DNA from: Acidobacteriota bacterium
GTDB taxonomy: Bacteria; Acidobacteriota; Aminicenantia; Aminicenantales; Saccharicenantaceae
Direction of reading: 5' to 3'
DNA length: 64,000 nt
Assembly (NCBI GenBank): GCA_022711665.1
Contig: JAKLEN010000007.1
Span: 120,417 to 184,416 of the forward strand
Below the pieces are notes generated by a model that worked only from the letters and a program-made list of their open reading frames with translations, ran no database searches and was not told the origin of the DNA. Shown here one piece after another: positions 1 to 8,500 of the stretch. Positions within the stretch are counted from its first letter, which is position 1. Each line of letters opens with the position of its first letter. The translations under genes were made by a program, and so were the position numbers.

Positions 1-82
1 ATGACGAGCCTCCTACCGGGAGTTCCGGCGGGAGAGTACCACAAATCCCCCGCCGGCGGGAGGGAGCGGGGCCGCGGCCGGC

Positions 83-760
83 TCAGGCCGCGCCCTGGAC
101 CGATTCCTTGGCGACCTTCTTCAGCTTCTCGTTGGCCATGATGGCCAGGTCGACGCGCCGGTTCTGCTGCCGCCCGTCGACCGTGGCGTTGTCGCCGATG
201 GGCTGGTCGGGGCCGTAGCCCTGGACGGTGAACCGGGACGACAGGACGTTCTGGACGGCCAGGTAGGCGGCCACGGCCTTGGCCCGGTTCTCCGAGAGCG
301 GCATGTTGATCTCGCGGGTGCCGGTCGAATCGGTGTGGCCCTCGACGAGGATGTTCGTGTCGGGATACTTGTTGAGGATGACGGCCAGCCGGGCCAGGTT
401 CTCCTGGCTGGCGGCGCGCAGGTCGTACTTGTTCGTGTCGAACATCAGCCCGGAGTCGAAGGTGATCTTGATGCCTTCGCCGACGCGCTCGACCTTGGCG
501 CCCTGGAGGTCCCGGCGCATCTCCGCGGCCTGCTTGTCCATCTGCCGGCCGATGTAGGCCCCGGCCGCGCCGCCCAGGGCCGCCCCGGCGATGGCCCCGA
601 TCAGGGTATTGCCGGCGATCTTGCCGATGACCCCGCCGACGACGGCCCCGCCGGCCGCGCCGATGGTGGCGCCCTTGGCCGTCTTGCTCCAGCTGGCGCA
701 GCCGAAGCTCGTCAGCAGGAGGCCGAAGGTGACCACGACGACGATCGTTCTTTTCATCAT
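83..760 (-). CDS. OmpA-family lipoprotein with glycine zipper
   Basis: A 225-residue outer-membrane lipoprotein that probably anchors the envelope to peptidoglycan. The N-terminus is a short basic signal peptide ending in a lipobox-like LTSFGC (Cys about residue 21). Residues ~30-70 form a glycine-zipper segment (GGAVVGGVIG, GAALGGAAGAYIG) like YiaD/OmpA-type lipoproteins. Residues ~95-205 are an OmpA C-terminal domain with VEGHTDSTG, LSENRAKAV and a final QNRRVD, the peptidoglycan-binding signature. I chose the start at the ATGATG preceded by GAGGAGGG; the frame stays open upstream but there it only shadows the neighbouring peptidase. It is transcribed in the same direction as the M20 gene 79 bases upstream. 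Family assignment is firm; the exact role is inferred. Confidence 0.9.
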   Translation of the reverse strand: MMKRTIVVVVTFGLLLTSFGCASWSKTAKGATIGAAGGAVVGGVIGKIAGNTLIGAIAGAALGGAAGAYIGRQMDKQAAEMRRDLQGAKVERVGEGIKITFDSGLMFDTNKYDLRAASQENLARLAVILNKYPDTNILVEGHTDSTGTREINMPLSENRAKAVAAYLAVQNVLSSRFTVQGYGPDQPIGDNATVDGRQQNRRVDLAIMANEKLKKVAKESVQGAA

Positions 761-839
761 CTCGATCCCTCCTCGAGAAGTCGGGGCGGCTCCGGCCGCC
801 GTCCTTATTCTAGCCGCCGCGGGCCGGCGTTTCAATCGC

Positions 840-2150
840 TCACTTCGCCTTGGCCGCGCGGGCCTGGTGGTCCAGGATGATGTTGGCCATGAGACCGACG
901 CCGATGGGGATGGCCGCCTCGTCGGCCACGAAGGTGGGGGAGTGGACGGCGGTCGCCTCCCGGTCCGGGGGCACCACGCCCAGGTTGAACATGACGGCCG
1001 GGGCGATCTTGCCGTAGGCGCTGAAGTCCTCGCCGCCCATCTCGGGCTTCTGCTCGACCAGGGCCTCCCGGGAGCCCAGGACGCGGCCGGCCACGGCCAG
1101 GGCCTCGCGGACCAGGGCCGGATCGTTGTAGACCGACGGCGTCCCGAATTCGTAGGCCAGGTCGAACTTCGCCCCGGCGGCCTGGCAGATGCCGGTGACG
1201 ACCCGGGTGATCTTGTCCCGGAGGACCGTGCGCCGCGCCTCGCCGTAGCTGCGGACCGTGGCCTCCAGCCGGGCCGAGCGGGGGACGATGTTGGGCGCCG
1301 AGCCGGCATGGAAGGAGCCGACGGTGATGACGGTGTTGTCCTCGACGTGCGTCTCGCGGGAGACGATGCCCTGCAACGCGGTGACGACCTGGGCCCCGGC
1401 GACGATCGGATCGACGCACAGCCAGGGGAAGGCCCCGTGGCAGCCCTCCGACTTGATCTCCAGGGTGAAGCCGTCGACGTTGGCCGACATGAACCCCGAG
1501 GCGTAGCCGAGGCGGCCGGCCTTCTGCGTGTCGTCGACGTGGTAGGCGTAGAAGGCCTGGGGGACGATGTCCTTGAAAGCCCCGTCGGCGATCATCATCC
1601 CGGCCCCGCCGCAGCATTCCTCGGCGGGCTGGGCCACGAAGACGACCGTGCCGGGGAGGTCGGCCCTGACCGCGGACAGGACGGCGGCTACGCCCAGGAG
1701 CACGGTCGTGTGGATGTCGTGGCCGCAGGCGTGCATGAGGCCTGTCTCACGGCCGTCCACGACGGCAGTGGCCTTCGAGGCGAACGGCAGGTCCGCCTCC
1801 TCCGTGATCGGCAGGGCGTCCATGTCGCCCCGCAGGGCCGCGACCGGGCCGGGCTTGCCGCCCTTGAGGATGCCGATGACGCCCGTCTTGGCGTAGCCGG
1901 TGCGGACCTCGAGGCCGAGCCGGCGGAAATAGTCGGCCACGACGGCGGAGGTGCGCGTTTCCTGGAGGCCAAGCTCGGGATGGGCGTGGAGGTCCTGCCG
2001 GATGGCGATGAGCTCGGGCGCGAGCCTGTCGGTCGCCGCCTTGATTCTCTTCTCCAGGGGCGTCGAGGGATAGGCGGCCGGCCGCAGCGGCGGGGCGGCG
2101 AGCAGGACGGCCAGGACGACGAGCGGAGCGGCGATGGGACGGCGGGTCAT
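840..2150 (-). CDS. M20-family amidohydrolase (exported aminoacylase/carboxypeptidase type)
   Basis: A 436-residue zinc-dependent amidohydrolase of peptidase family M20 (M20D, hippuricase/IAA-amino-acid hydrolase-like), which cleaves N-acyl amino acids or related amides. The sequence shows LHAHPELGLQET near residue 50, GDMDALPI, the metal-binding HACGHD near residue 138, PAEECCGG near 175 and a C-terminal EMGGEDFS. Family members usually have PAEEGxGGA; here the glycine is replaced by cysteines, which is unusual. The first ~26 residues are a hydrophobic signal peptide, so it should act in the periplasm. The ATG at 2150 has an AAGGAGG site 6 bases upstream, which decides the start over longer open-frame alternatives. 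Substrate cannot be told from sequence. Confidence 0.9.
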   Translation of the reverse strand: MTRRPIAAPLVVLAVLLAAPPLRPAAYPSTPLEKRIKAATDRLAPELIAIRQDLHAHPELGLQETRTSAVVADYFRRLGLEVRTGYAKTGVIGILKGGKPGPVAALRGDMDALPITEEADLPFASKATAVVDGRETGLMHACGHDIHTTVLLGVAAVLSAVRADLPGTVVFVAQPAEECCGGAGMMIADGAFKDIVPQAFYAYHVDDTQKAGRLGYASGFMSANVDGFTLEIKSEGCHGAFPWLCVDPIVAGAQVVTALQGIVSRETHVEDNTVITVGSFHAGSAPNIVPRSARLEATVRSYGEARRTVLRDKITRVVTGICQAAGAKFDLAYEFGTPSVYNDPALVREALAVAGRVLGSREALVEQKPEMGGEDFSAYGKIAPAVMFNLGVVPPDREATAVHSPTFVADEAAIPIGVGLMANIILDHQARAAKAK

Positions 2151-2452
2151 GGGTGCCTCCTTGGGGGTCGGGAGGTTATCGTATCCGAAACGCCGGACCG
2201 GGGCAAGGAACAGACCCCCGCCCCTCGGAGGAGCGGGAGTGACATCGAGGAGGAGGAAAGGTGCAAGGAGGGCCTGGAGAGGAATCCCCGTATCCTGCCC
2301 CATTTTTTCGCAATAGCCTTGGAGTGGGGGCCCTCCTTGCGTTGAGGCGATTCTCCCAGGGCGGGGCGGGCGGGTCAATCGCCGCCCGCGGCGGTTGCCG
2401 GGGTGAAATCGCCCCGCGCCCGGGGGTGATGCCAGGCCCTTCCGGCGGCCAT
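2151..2452. other. Intergenic, no gene recognised
   Basis: GC-rich stretch between the M20 gene and repeat copy A. It has several short C- and G-rich inverted repeats, and frames are open only because of base composition. I see no ribosome binding site, family motif or RNA gene in it. Confidence 0.6.
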
Positions 2453-2775
2453 AAAAAGGTTCTTTTCCCATCTCCTGGAGAATCCCTCTCTTCGGCTTGG
2501 TTCATGGCCGGCGCGGAACGGACTCCGGGGAGCGGAGGTCAGGATCACGGCCGAGCACTCGAGGCCGGGATCCTGAGGAATATCTTCGGAAAGAGCTTTC
2601 TCCCGATATTTGCCAGGAGCATGGCTCCGAGTCGCTACGCCATGCTTCTGATGGTCGCTTCGATGACTCTGCTCCCTGCCGGTCCCCCTCTCCAGCAACG
2701 GGGATCTTCGAGGCAATGCCAATCGCTGCCGCGAGAGGGAATCCCGGAGATGGGAGGAGAGCCCTTAAAAAGGCT
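2453..2775. repeat. Dispersed MITE-like element, copy A
   Basis: Bounded by terminal inverted repeats: the left end reads AAGGTTCTTTTCCCATCTCC and continues to CCCTCTC; the right end is GAGAGGGAATCCCGGAGATG continuing to GGGAGGAG. Inside are a hairpin with arms TCAGGATC and GATCCTGA around 2540-2580 and a second with arms GGAGCATGGC and GCCATGCTTC around 2617-2650. The same order of parts recurs in the copy at 62.5 kb and, inverted or in part, at 39 and 49 kb. No coding frame is shared between copies, so this is a non-coding structured repeat that would need a transposase in trans if it is mobile. Confidence 0.85.
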
Positions 2776-2796
2776 TAGGTTCGGGGGCGGCTTTTT

Positions 2797-2805
2797 TGAT
2801 ATGAT
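2797..2805 (+). promoter_or_regulatory. Extended -10 promoter candidate
   Basis: TGATATGAT fits an extended -10 (TGnTATAAT) and lies 28 bases before the ATG of the GMP synthase subunit, just outside repeat copy A. No good -35 at 17-bp spacing is visible. The ribosome binding site GGAGG follows at 2822. Confidence 0.45.
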
Positions 2806-2833
2806 TGGCCACACCAATTACGGAGGCTAGCCC

Positions 2834-3766
2834 ATGGATGTGAAGAAGTTTATCGAAACCCAGGTCGAGGAGATCCGCAAGACCGTCGGCTCCGGCAAGG
2901 CCATCTCGGCCCTGTCCGGGGGCGTCGACAGCTCCGCCTGCACGGTCCTGGCCCACCGGGCCCTCGGCTCCCAGCTCAAGTCCGTCTTCATCGACCACGG
3001 CCTGATGCGCGCCGGTGAGGCCCGCGAGATCGCCAAGATCTTCGGCGACCTCGGCATCCCGGTGGACATCGCCGACAAGAAGAAGGAATACTTCGCCGCC
3101 CTCAAGGGCAAGGCCGATCCCGAGGAGAAGCGCAAGGCCTTCCGCTATGCGTTCTACAGCTCCTTCGGCCAGGAGGTCCTGAAGAGCAAGGCCCGCTACC
3201 TCATCCAGGGCACCATCGCCGCCGACATTATCGAGACCAAGAAGGGCTTCAAGACCCAGCATAACATCCTCGAGCAGATCGGCATCGATCCCGAGGAAGG
3301 CTTCGGCTTCAAGGTCGTCGAGCCACTCAAGGAGCTCTTCAAGCACGAGGTCCGCCTGGTCGCCAAGGAGCTCGGCCTGCCCGAGTCGATCTGGAACCGA
3401 ATGCCCTTCCCCGGCCCGGCCCTGGCCACGCGGATCATCGGCGAGGTGACGCCCGAGCGCGTCGACCTCGTCCGGGCCGCCACGGTCATCGTCGAGGAGG
3501 AGGTCGCCGCCCACAAGCCCTTCCAGGCCTTCGCCGTCCTGCTCGAGGACAAGGGCACGGGCATCGTCGGCGGCGGGCGCTCGTTCGGCCACATCGTCAT
3601 CGTCCGTTCGGTCGAGAGCAAGGACGCGATGACCGCCGAGGCGTCGCCCCTGCCCTGGGCGACCCTGATGAAGATCTCGAAAAGGATCACGGCCGAGCTG
3701 CCGGCGGTGACGCGCGTCGCTTACGAGTTGACCTCGAAGCCCCCGGCCACGATCGAATACATCTGA
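2834..3766 (+). CDS. guaAB: GMP synthase ATP-pyrophosphatase subunit (free-standing)
   Basis: A 310-residue protein matching the ATP-PPase plus dimerisation domains of GMP synthase, which amidates XMP to GMP. The PP-loop SGGVDSS is near residue 28, followed by FIDHGLMR, QGTIAADIIE and a C-terminal SKPPATIEYI typical of the dimerisation domain. The N-terminal glutamine amidotransferase domain of ordinary bacterial GuaA (~200 residues) is absent, as in archaea, where it is a separate subunit. No amidotransferase gene is next to it, so it either works with an unlinked GuaAA or uses ammonia. The start has GGAGG 7 bases upstream. Enzyme class is firm; the two-subunit arrangement is inferred. Confidence 0.92.
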   Translation: MDVKKFIETQVEEIRKTVGSGKAISALSGGVDSSACTVLAHRALGSQLKSVFIDHGLMRAGEAREIAKIFGDLGIPVDIADKKKEYFAALKGKADPEEKRKAFRYAFYSSFGQEVLKSKARYLIQGTIAADIIETKKGFKTQHNILEQIGIDPEEGFGFKVVEPLKELFKHEVRLVAKELGLPESIWNRMPFPGPALATRIIGEVTPERVDLVRAATVIVEEEVAAHKPFQAFAVLLEDKGTGIVGGGRSFGHIVIVRSVESKDAMTAEASPLPWATLMKISKRITAELPAVTRVAYELTSKPPATIEYI

Positions 3767-3810
3767 CGGCGGGACGGCCGCGCGCCGTCCACGGGAGAGG
3801 GAGGGAGATC

Positions 3811-5550
3811 ATGCCGTTCGTCGGAAAGGGGCGTCCCGGCGCGCCCACCCTGGGCGTCTGCGTTCCCTGCGACCCGCGCGTCGACGAGGACTCGCGGACG
3901 CGGGCCTTCAACATCGGAAAAATGACGGCCGGGCTGCTGGCCGGGCGCCTGCGCCTGCCCGACGGCTCCCCTCCGAACGTCTTCGTCTGCTCCAAGCTGG
4001 TCGACAGCGAGAGCGCGGCCGACGCCGGGGTCCGCGAGATGAAGGCGGCGGGCGTCGAAGCCGTCATCATGACCCCCGATACCTGGTTCTTCCCGGGCAG
4101 GACGGCCATGGCCCTGACCGCCCACTTCCCCCCGACGACCCCGCTGGCCTGCGTTGGCGGCAACAACGCCCCCAAGCCCGGCGTCGTCGGCATCGATGCC
4201 CTGGCCGGCGCCTACGCCCAGACCGGCCGGCTCTGCCCCATGGTCATCGGCAACATGCCCGAGACCGGGCTCAACCCGGAGTTCGACGCCCGGACCAAGG
4301 ACGAGGTCGTGGACCTGGCCTACGCCGTGCTGGCCCGCGTCGCCCTCCGGGGCCGCCGCTTCGTGTCCATCGACACCGACTCCATGCAGATGGAGACGGC
4401 CCTCAACCACGTCCACGCCGTCCGGCGCACTTTCGGCCTGGAGAGCACGCGCGAGTCCATGAAGCTCTTCGCCGACATGCTCCGCAAGAAGGGCGGCTAC
4501 GATCCAGAGGAGCTCAAGGCCCTGCGCGACTGGGCCGTCAACGTCAAGTTTAAGGACCGCATCTTCGCCGACACCGAGGACATCGTCCGGACCGGGCGCG
4601 ACATCTATACCGCCAAGGCCAAGGCCCCGGCCCTGACCGCGGCCGACAGGGCCAAGCTCGACGAGGGCCTGGCCCTCTACCTCATCATCCGCAACTACAT
4701 GCGCGACCTGAACGCCGTCGCCGGCGGCTGGACTAACCAATTGGCCTGGGGCTCGGACCGCCGGGGCCTGCCGATGACCACGGCCGACATCGCCGAGACG
4801 CTCTTCAACTCGAGCGAAGACCACACTGGCCGTAAGGCGGTCGTCCCCTTCGCCACGGAGAACGACAACCAGGGCCTGATGACGATGATCGCCTACTGCT
4901 ACCTCTCCGGCGGCCGGCCGACGCTGTTCATGGACTTCCGCAAGGTCTACGAGCCCTGGGAGGTCGAGGCCAACGCCAAGGCCCTCGGCTTGGACCTGAA
5001 GGCCTGCGCCGGCGAGGCCTGGATGGAGCGCGGCTTCATCGAGGGCAACAACTCCGGCGCCGCGTCGCTGGACTACGCCGAGAAGGCGTTCCTGTTCAAG
5101 GCGGTCGAGTTCTATTTCCCCGGCCTGGGCTTCTCCGTGGGCTACCTTTCGCCCAAGGGTCTCAAGGGCCTGGCGGGCCGCCTCGGCTATTCGGACCTCA
5201 CCGGCCTCTACACCATGGTCCAGGACGAGGTCCAGTCTATCGAGCTCCCCGCGCCCCTGGCCGAGCGGATCTGCCACGCCTCGGATTACACCTGGCCGCA
5301 CACCTTCCTGACCTTCGACCACGTCCCGGCGAGCCTGGCCAAGACGGGCCTGCCGGCAAATCACATCCACATGGTCATGGACCTGCCGCGCCGGCGCTGG
5401 CAGCATTTCTCCGACTACGCCAACATCCTCAACTATCGCTGGGAGAACGCGCCCGAGTTCGTCGAGGGCCTGGACCGGCCGGTGCCCATGCTCTACCGCC
5501 TCAACGGCGGCGAGACGGCGGCCAAGATGCTCCTGGCCGGGCGGAGATAA
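3811..5550 (+). CDS. fucI: L-fucose isomerase family protein
   Basis: A 579-residue protein close in length and layout to FucI (about 590 residues), which isomerises L-fucose to L-fuculose or D-arabinose to D-ribulose in the cytoplasm using Mn2+. Recognisable segments are the N-terminal GVCVPCDPRVDEDSRTRAFN, FATENDNQG near residue 350 with the acidic metal ligands, and ANHIHMVMD near residue 520 with the catalytic-region histidines. It sits 44 bases after the GMP synthase gene with GGGAGAGGGAGG before the ATG. No fuculokinase, aldolase or permease is adjacent, so the sugar cannot be fixed from context. Confidence 0.88.
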   Translation: MPFVGKGRPGAPTLGVCVPCDPRVDEDSRTRAFNIGKMTAGLLAGRLRLPDGSPPNVFVCSKLVDSESAADAGVREMKAAGVEAVIMTPDTWFFPGRTAMALTAHFPPTTPLACVGGNNAPKPGVVGIDALAGAYAQTGRLCPMVIGNMPETGLNPEFDARTKDEVVDLAYAVLARVALRGRRFVSIDTDSMQMETALNHVHAVRRTFGLESTRESMKLFADMLRKKGGYDPEELKALRDWAVNVKFKDRIFADTEDIVRTGRDIYTAKAKAPALTAADRAKLDEGLALYLIIRNYMRDLNAVAGGWTNQLAWGSDRRGLPMTTADIAETLFNSSEDHTGRKAVVPFATENDNQGLMTMIAYCYLSGGRPTLFMDFRKVYEPWEVEANAKALGLDLKACAGEAWMERGFIEGNNSGAASLDYAEKAFLFKAVEFYFPGLGFSVGYLSPKGLKGLAGRLGYSDLTGLYTMVQDEVQSIELPAPLAERICHASDYTWPHTFLTFDHVPASLAKTGLPANHIHMVMDLPRRRWQHFSDYANILNYRWENAPEFVEGLDRPVPMLYRLNGGETAAKMLLAGRR

Positions 5551-5631
5551 GGCGGCCGGCCTAACCCGTCGAGGCGGAACGAGGCCTGACCCGGCCGGCC
5601 CGGGCGGGCCCGCTTCAAGAAGGGAGGTCGT

Positions 5632-6306
5632 ATGATGGATGGAAAGAACTTACCGTCGTTCCGCAGGCTCGGCTATTGGTCCGCGGTCCTGGCCGCGGTC
5701 TTCAGCCTGGCCTACGTCGTAGGCCAGCTGGCCGAATGGCTCGGGCTCCTGGGATCGAAGGGCGGCCCGGAGAACCCGAGCACGGCCAAAGGCCTCATCC
5801 TGCTCCTGACGCCGTCGCTGCTCCTGGCTTTCGCCTTCGTCGTGACGATGGTCTGCGTCCATAGGTACGCGCCCGAATCCAAGAAGGCCTGGAGCCAGGT
5901 CGCGGTCGCTTTCGCCACGGCCTATGCCGCGCTCATCGGCATCGTCTACTTCACCCAGCTGACGATCGTCGTGCCCCATCTCCTGCGGGGGGACGTCGCC
6001 GGGATCGAGTTCCTGCTCTTCAAGCCCTTCGATTCCTTCCTCTACGCGGTCGACATCCTCGGCTACAGCTTTATGAGCCTTTCGACCCTGTTCTCGGCCG
6101 CCGCCTTCTCCGGAGGCCGGCTCGAGCGGACGACCCGGTTCTTTCTCGTCGCCAACGGGCTCCTGGTCCCGTTCCTGGCCTTCCAGATGTATATCCACTC
6201 CCTGATCTGGATCGCCAGCCTGTGGGCGGTGACGTTCCCGGCGGCGATGATCTGCCTGGCGCTCGTCTTCAAGCGCCTGCCGCGGGGCGAGGCGCCGGCA
6301 GCCTAG
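5632..6306 (+). CDS. Integral membrane protein, unknown function
   Basis: A 224-residue protein with about six hydrophobic helices (around residues 14-38, 52-72, 85-107, 128-152, 165-183 and 190-212) and short charged loops. I do not recognise a catalytic motif; the layout resembles small uncharacterised six-helix proteins of the DUF4386 type, but I cannot confirm that. The tandem ATGATG start follows GGGAGG. It ends in a proline/alanine tail. It is separated from the fucose isomerase by 81 bases and could share its transcript. Confidence 0.7.
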   Translation: MMDGKNLPSFRRLGYWSAVLAAVFSLAYVVGQLAEWLGLLGSKGGPENPSTAKGLILLLTPSLLLAFAFVVTMVCVHRYAPESKKAWSQVAVAFATAYAALIGIVYFTQLTIVVPHLLRGDVAGIEFLLFKPFDSFLYAVDILGYSFMSLSTLFSAAAFSGGRLERTTRFFLVANGLLVPFLAFQMYIHSLIWIASLWAVTFPAAMICLALVFKRLPRGEAPAA

Positions 6307-6409
6307 AGAAGGTCAAACCCGAACCTTTTATCCTGTAGGCAGCCGAATCACGATTCCGGAGCCGAAGCGGGACCGAAAATTTAAAACGTTTAGGTTTGAC
6401 CCCGTTTGG

Positions 6410-6438
6410 TTGACACCCCAGGGGGATTCTGCTATTTT
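6410..6438 (+). promoter_or_regulatory. Sigma-70-type promoter of tRNA-Glu
   Basis: TTGACA (6410-6415), 17-bp spacer, TATTTT (6433-6438). The expected transcription start falls at about 6445, the first base of the mature tRNA, so little or no 5' leader would need removal. Confidence 0.8.
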
Positions 6439-6444
6439 CTCTGC

Positions 6445-6520
6445 GGCGCCATCGTCTAGAGGCCCAGGACAGGTGGTTCTCAGCCATCAGACCGGGGTTC
6501 GAATCCCCGTGGCGCTGCCA
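6445..6520 (+). tRNA. tRNA-Glu (anticodon CTC)
   Basis: Folds as a cloverleaf. The acceptor stem GGCGCCA/TGGCGCT has one G-U pair, the D arm includes GTCTAGAGG, the anticodon stem GGTGG/CCATC encloses loop TTCTCAG (anticodon CTC), and the T arm is CCGGGGTTCGAATCCCCG. CCA is encoded at the 3' end. Confidence 0.95.
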
Positions 6521-6594
6521 TCGGTTGTCGTCATCCCTCAAAGTTTGATCTCTGCTCCCGACTAAACTATTTCGGGGAAAGACAGGGGAAAAGC

Positions 6595-8454
6595 ATGAGA
6601 TGCCGACGCTGCCGAACCGAGAACGCCGAAACGTCCCGCTACTGCTCGGCCTGCGGGGCGCTGCTGACGGCCTCACTGGCCAAGCCCAAGCGCGCGCTGC
6701 CGCGGCCCGTGCTCGCCGCGGCCGGCGCCCTGGCCCTCATCGCCGCGGTCTATTTCCTCTTCCTGTCGCCCGGAGCGAAGCCGTCTCCCGGACCGGCCGC
6801 TCCCGCTCCCGCACCCGCCGCGCCGGCGGCGGGGGAGGAGGCCCCGTCCCCGGGCGCCCCTGCCGGCACCCTCGCGCCCGGACAGGCCGGGCCCGGCCCG
6901 GCGCTGGCCGCCGCCCGCTTCGTCCTCGACCAGGCCGCCCGGGGCGCTCCCGCCACCCTCGAAACCAGCCTTTTTGACGGCTCGTGGGCGGCCCTGCCGC
7001 TCTGGGCCTTGCTCGGACAGGGCGTGCCTCGCCTGGAAGGCCCAGGCCCGTCCGGGACGGCCCCGGTCCTGGCCGGCTGGAACGACCCGGATCCCCTGGT
7101 CATGTGCCTCTTCGACTTCGCCTCCGCCCCGGCGACGCCCGGCCTTGCCCCCTACGACGGCGCGGCCGTCCTCGAATGGCGTTCCCTGGGCGGCGCCCGG
7201 ACCTCGTTGGCCATCGAGCCCGGCCCGGTCGAGCGGCTGGGCTCGTTCCTGGCCTTCGACCTCTTCCGCGAGATCGAGGCCCCCGGCGTGCTGATCCAGC
7301 AGGACCGCATCGTCGGCTGGACCTTCGGCGGCGGGACCTCGCGCGGCTTTCTCTGGGCCCCGGCCGGCGGCGCCGCGCCGAAGGCCTCGGTCCCGCCTTC
7401 GCAGCTGGCCCTGGCCGTGCGGCCGGGCACGCGGGAGGGCGCCTTCGTCCAGGCCCTGTCGCTTCCCGAAGGGACCTCCGAGGAAAGCCGCCTCGCGGCC
7501 CTCGCCGCCGGCTTTCGCGGCCGGGCCCTGCTCCGCGACGAAGACCTGCCGACCTTCCTGAAGCCGGAGGCCGTCGCCGCCTTCATGTCCTCCCTGGCTT
7601 CGTCCCTGGTCAAACAGGGACGGTCGGCCGAAGCGGCGCGGATCCTCAACCCGGACCTGCTGGCCGCCGCGGCCGACATCCCCCTCATTAAGTCCGCGGC
7701 CGCCGCCTATAACGACGCCCGCGGCTTCGACGCCGCCCATCGCCTGCTGGTCGAACTCCGGCGCGACCCGGTCATCCAGACCGCGCCGGCCTTCAAGCAG
7801 CTGGACGAGGTCGAGGTCGACCTGGCCAAGTCGTCCCTCCACAAGATCCTCAACGAGCGCGGCTACGGCGGGCTCGAGATGTTCGAGGAAGCCGTCCGGC
7901 TCGCCCCCGGCGACCTCGAGCTCCGCCTCCTCGGCGTCGAGGCGGCCGTCCTGGAGAAGAAGTGGGTCAGGGCCGAGGACCTCCTGGGCGGGGGCAAACC
8001 CTACCCGGACGACTTCGCGGACAAGGTCCGGACCCTCGAGCGGCTGGTCGAGGAGGGGAGGCGCGACGAGGACTCGGTGACCATCCGCTTCACCCCGGGC
8101 GACAAGCTCATCCCCGTCTACGCCTACCTCAACAGGACGTACCGGCAGAAGTTCTACATCGACACCGGGGCGACGACGACCATCATCCCGCTGGCGGCCG
8201 CCTCCGCGCTGGAGATCCGCATCGACAACAGCACGCCCGTCGTCGGCATCCAGGGGGTGGCCGGCGGCGACCTGGCCTACCAGGTCGGCCTCGACTCGGT
8301 GGAGATCGAGGGCTTGACGGTCCACGACCTCCGGGCCATCGTCTACGACCTCGGCGAGGAGGAGAACGCCGGGCTCCTGGGCAACGATTTCCTCTCGCAC
8401 TTCCAGGTCGACCTGGACAGCGTCAAGGGCATCCTCAAGCTGCGCAAGAAGTGA
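6595..8454 (+). CDS. Zinc-ribbon, membrane-anchored retropepsin-like aspartic protease
   Basis: A 619-residue protein of unusual make-up. Residues 1-22 are a zinc ribbon (CRRC...CSAC); residues ~36-58 are one transmembrane helix; residues ~60-95 are a Pro/Ala linker. A long middle part (~100-500) looks helical and repeat-like (possible TPR-type) without a family I recognise. The C-terminal ~120 residues are a retropepsin-like aspartyl protease domain with YIDTGATTTIIP (catalytic DTG near residue 522) and GLLGNDFLSHFQVDLD, as in clan AA proteases that act as dimers. The ribbon should be cytoplasmic and the protease periplasmic. Substrate unknown. The ATG is preceded by GGGGAAAAG. Confidence 0.8.
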   Translation: MRCRRCRTENAETSRYCSACGALLTASLAKPKRALPRPVLAAAGALALIAAVYFLFLSPGAKPSPGPAAPAPAPAAPAAGEEAPSPGAPAGTLAPGQAGPGPALAAARFVLDQAARGAPATLETSLFDGSWAALPLWALLGQGVPRLEGPGPSGTAPVLAGWNDPDPLVMCLFDFASAPATPGLAPYDGAAVLEWRSLGGARTSLAIEPGPVERLGSFLAFDLFREIEAPGVLIQQDRIVGWTFGGGTSRGFLWAPAGGAAPKASVPPSQLALAVRPGTREGAFVQALSLPEGTSEESRLAALAAGFRGRALLRDEDLPTFLKPEAVAAFMSSLASSLVKQGRSAEAARILNPDLLAAAADIPLIKSAAAAYNDARGFDAAHRLLVELRRDPVIQTAPAFKQLDEVEVDLAKSSLHKILNERGYGGLEMFEEAVRLAPGDLELRLLGVEAAVLEKKWVRAEDLLGGGKPYPDDFADKVRTLERLVEEGRRDEDSVTIRFTPGDKLIPVYAYLNRTYRQKFYIDTGATTTIIPLAAASALEIRIDNSTPVVGIQGVAGGDLAYQVGLDSVEIEGLTVHDLRAIVYDLGEEENAGLLGNDFLSHFQVDLDSVKGILKLRKK

Positions 8455-8465
8455 CGCCGGCTCGG

Positions 8466-8494
8466 TTGACACGGCGCGGCCCTGACCCTAGAAT
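8466..8494 (+). promoter_or_regulatory. Promoter of the pentapeptide-repeat gene
   Basis: TTGACA (8466-8471), 17-bp spacer, TAGAAT (8489-8494). The predicted start of transcription at about 8501 coincides with the GTG start codon, so the mRNA should be leaderless. Confidence 0.75.
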
Positions 8495-8500
8495 GAGGCT

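Noticed and set aside
6306..6420. Inverted repeat GGTCAAACC/GGTTTGACC as a terminator or regulatory site
   Set aside because: The arms are about 80 bases apart and no T-run follows; it may be chance.
6673..8472. Long minus-strand open frame (~600 codons) opposite the zinc-ribbon/protease gene
   Set aside because: It is the GC-rich antisense shadow of a gene with clear domains. It has no family motif, and its composition is that expected from codon-position bias. The same applies to many other long antisense frames here.
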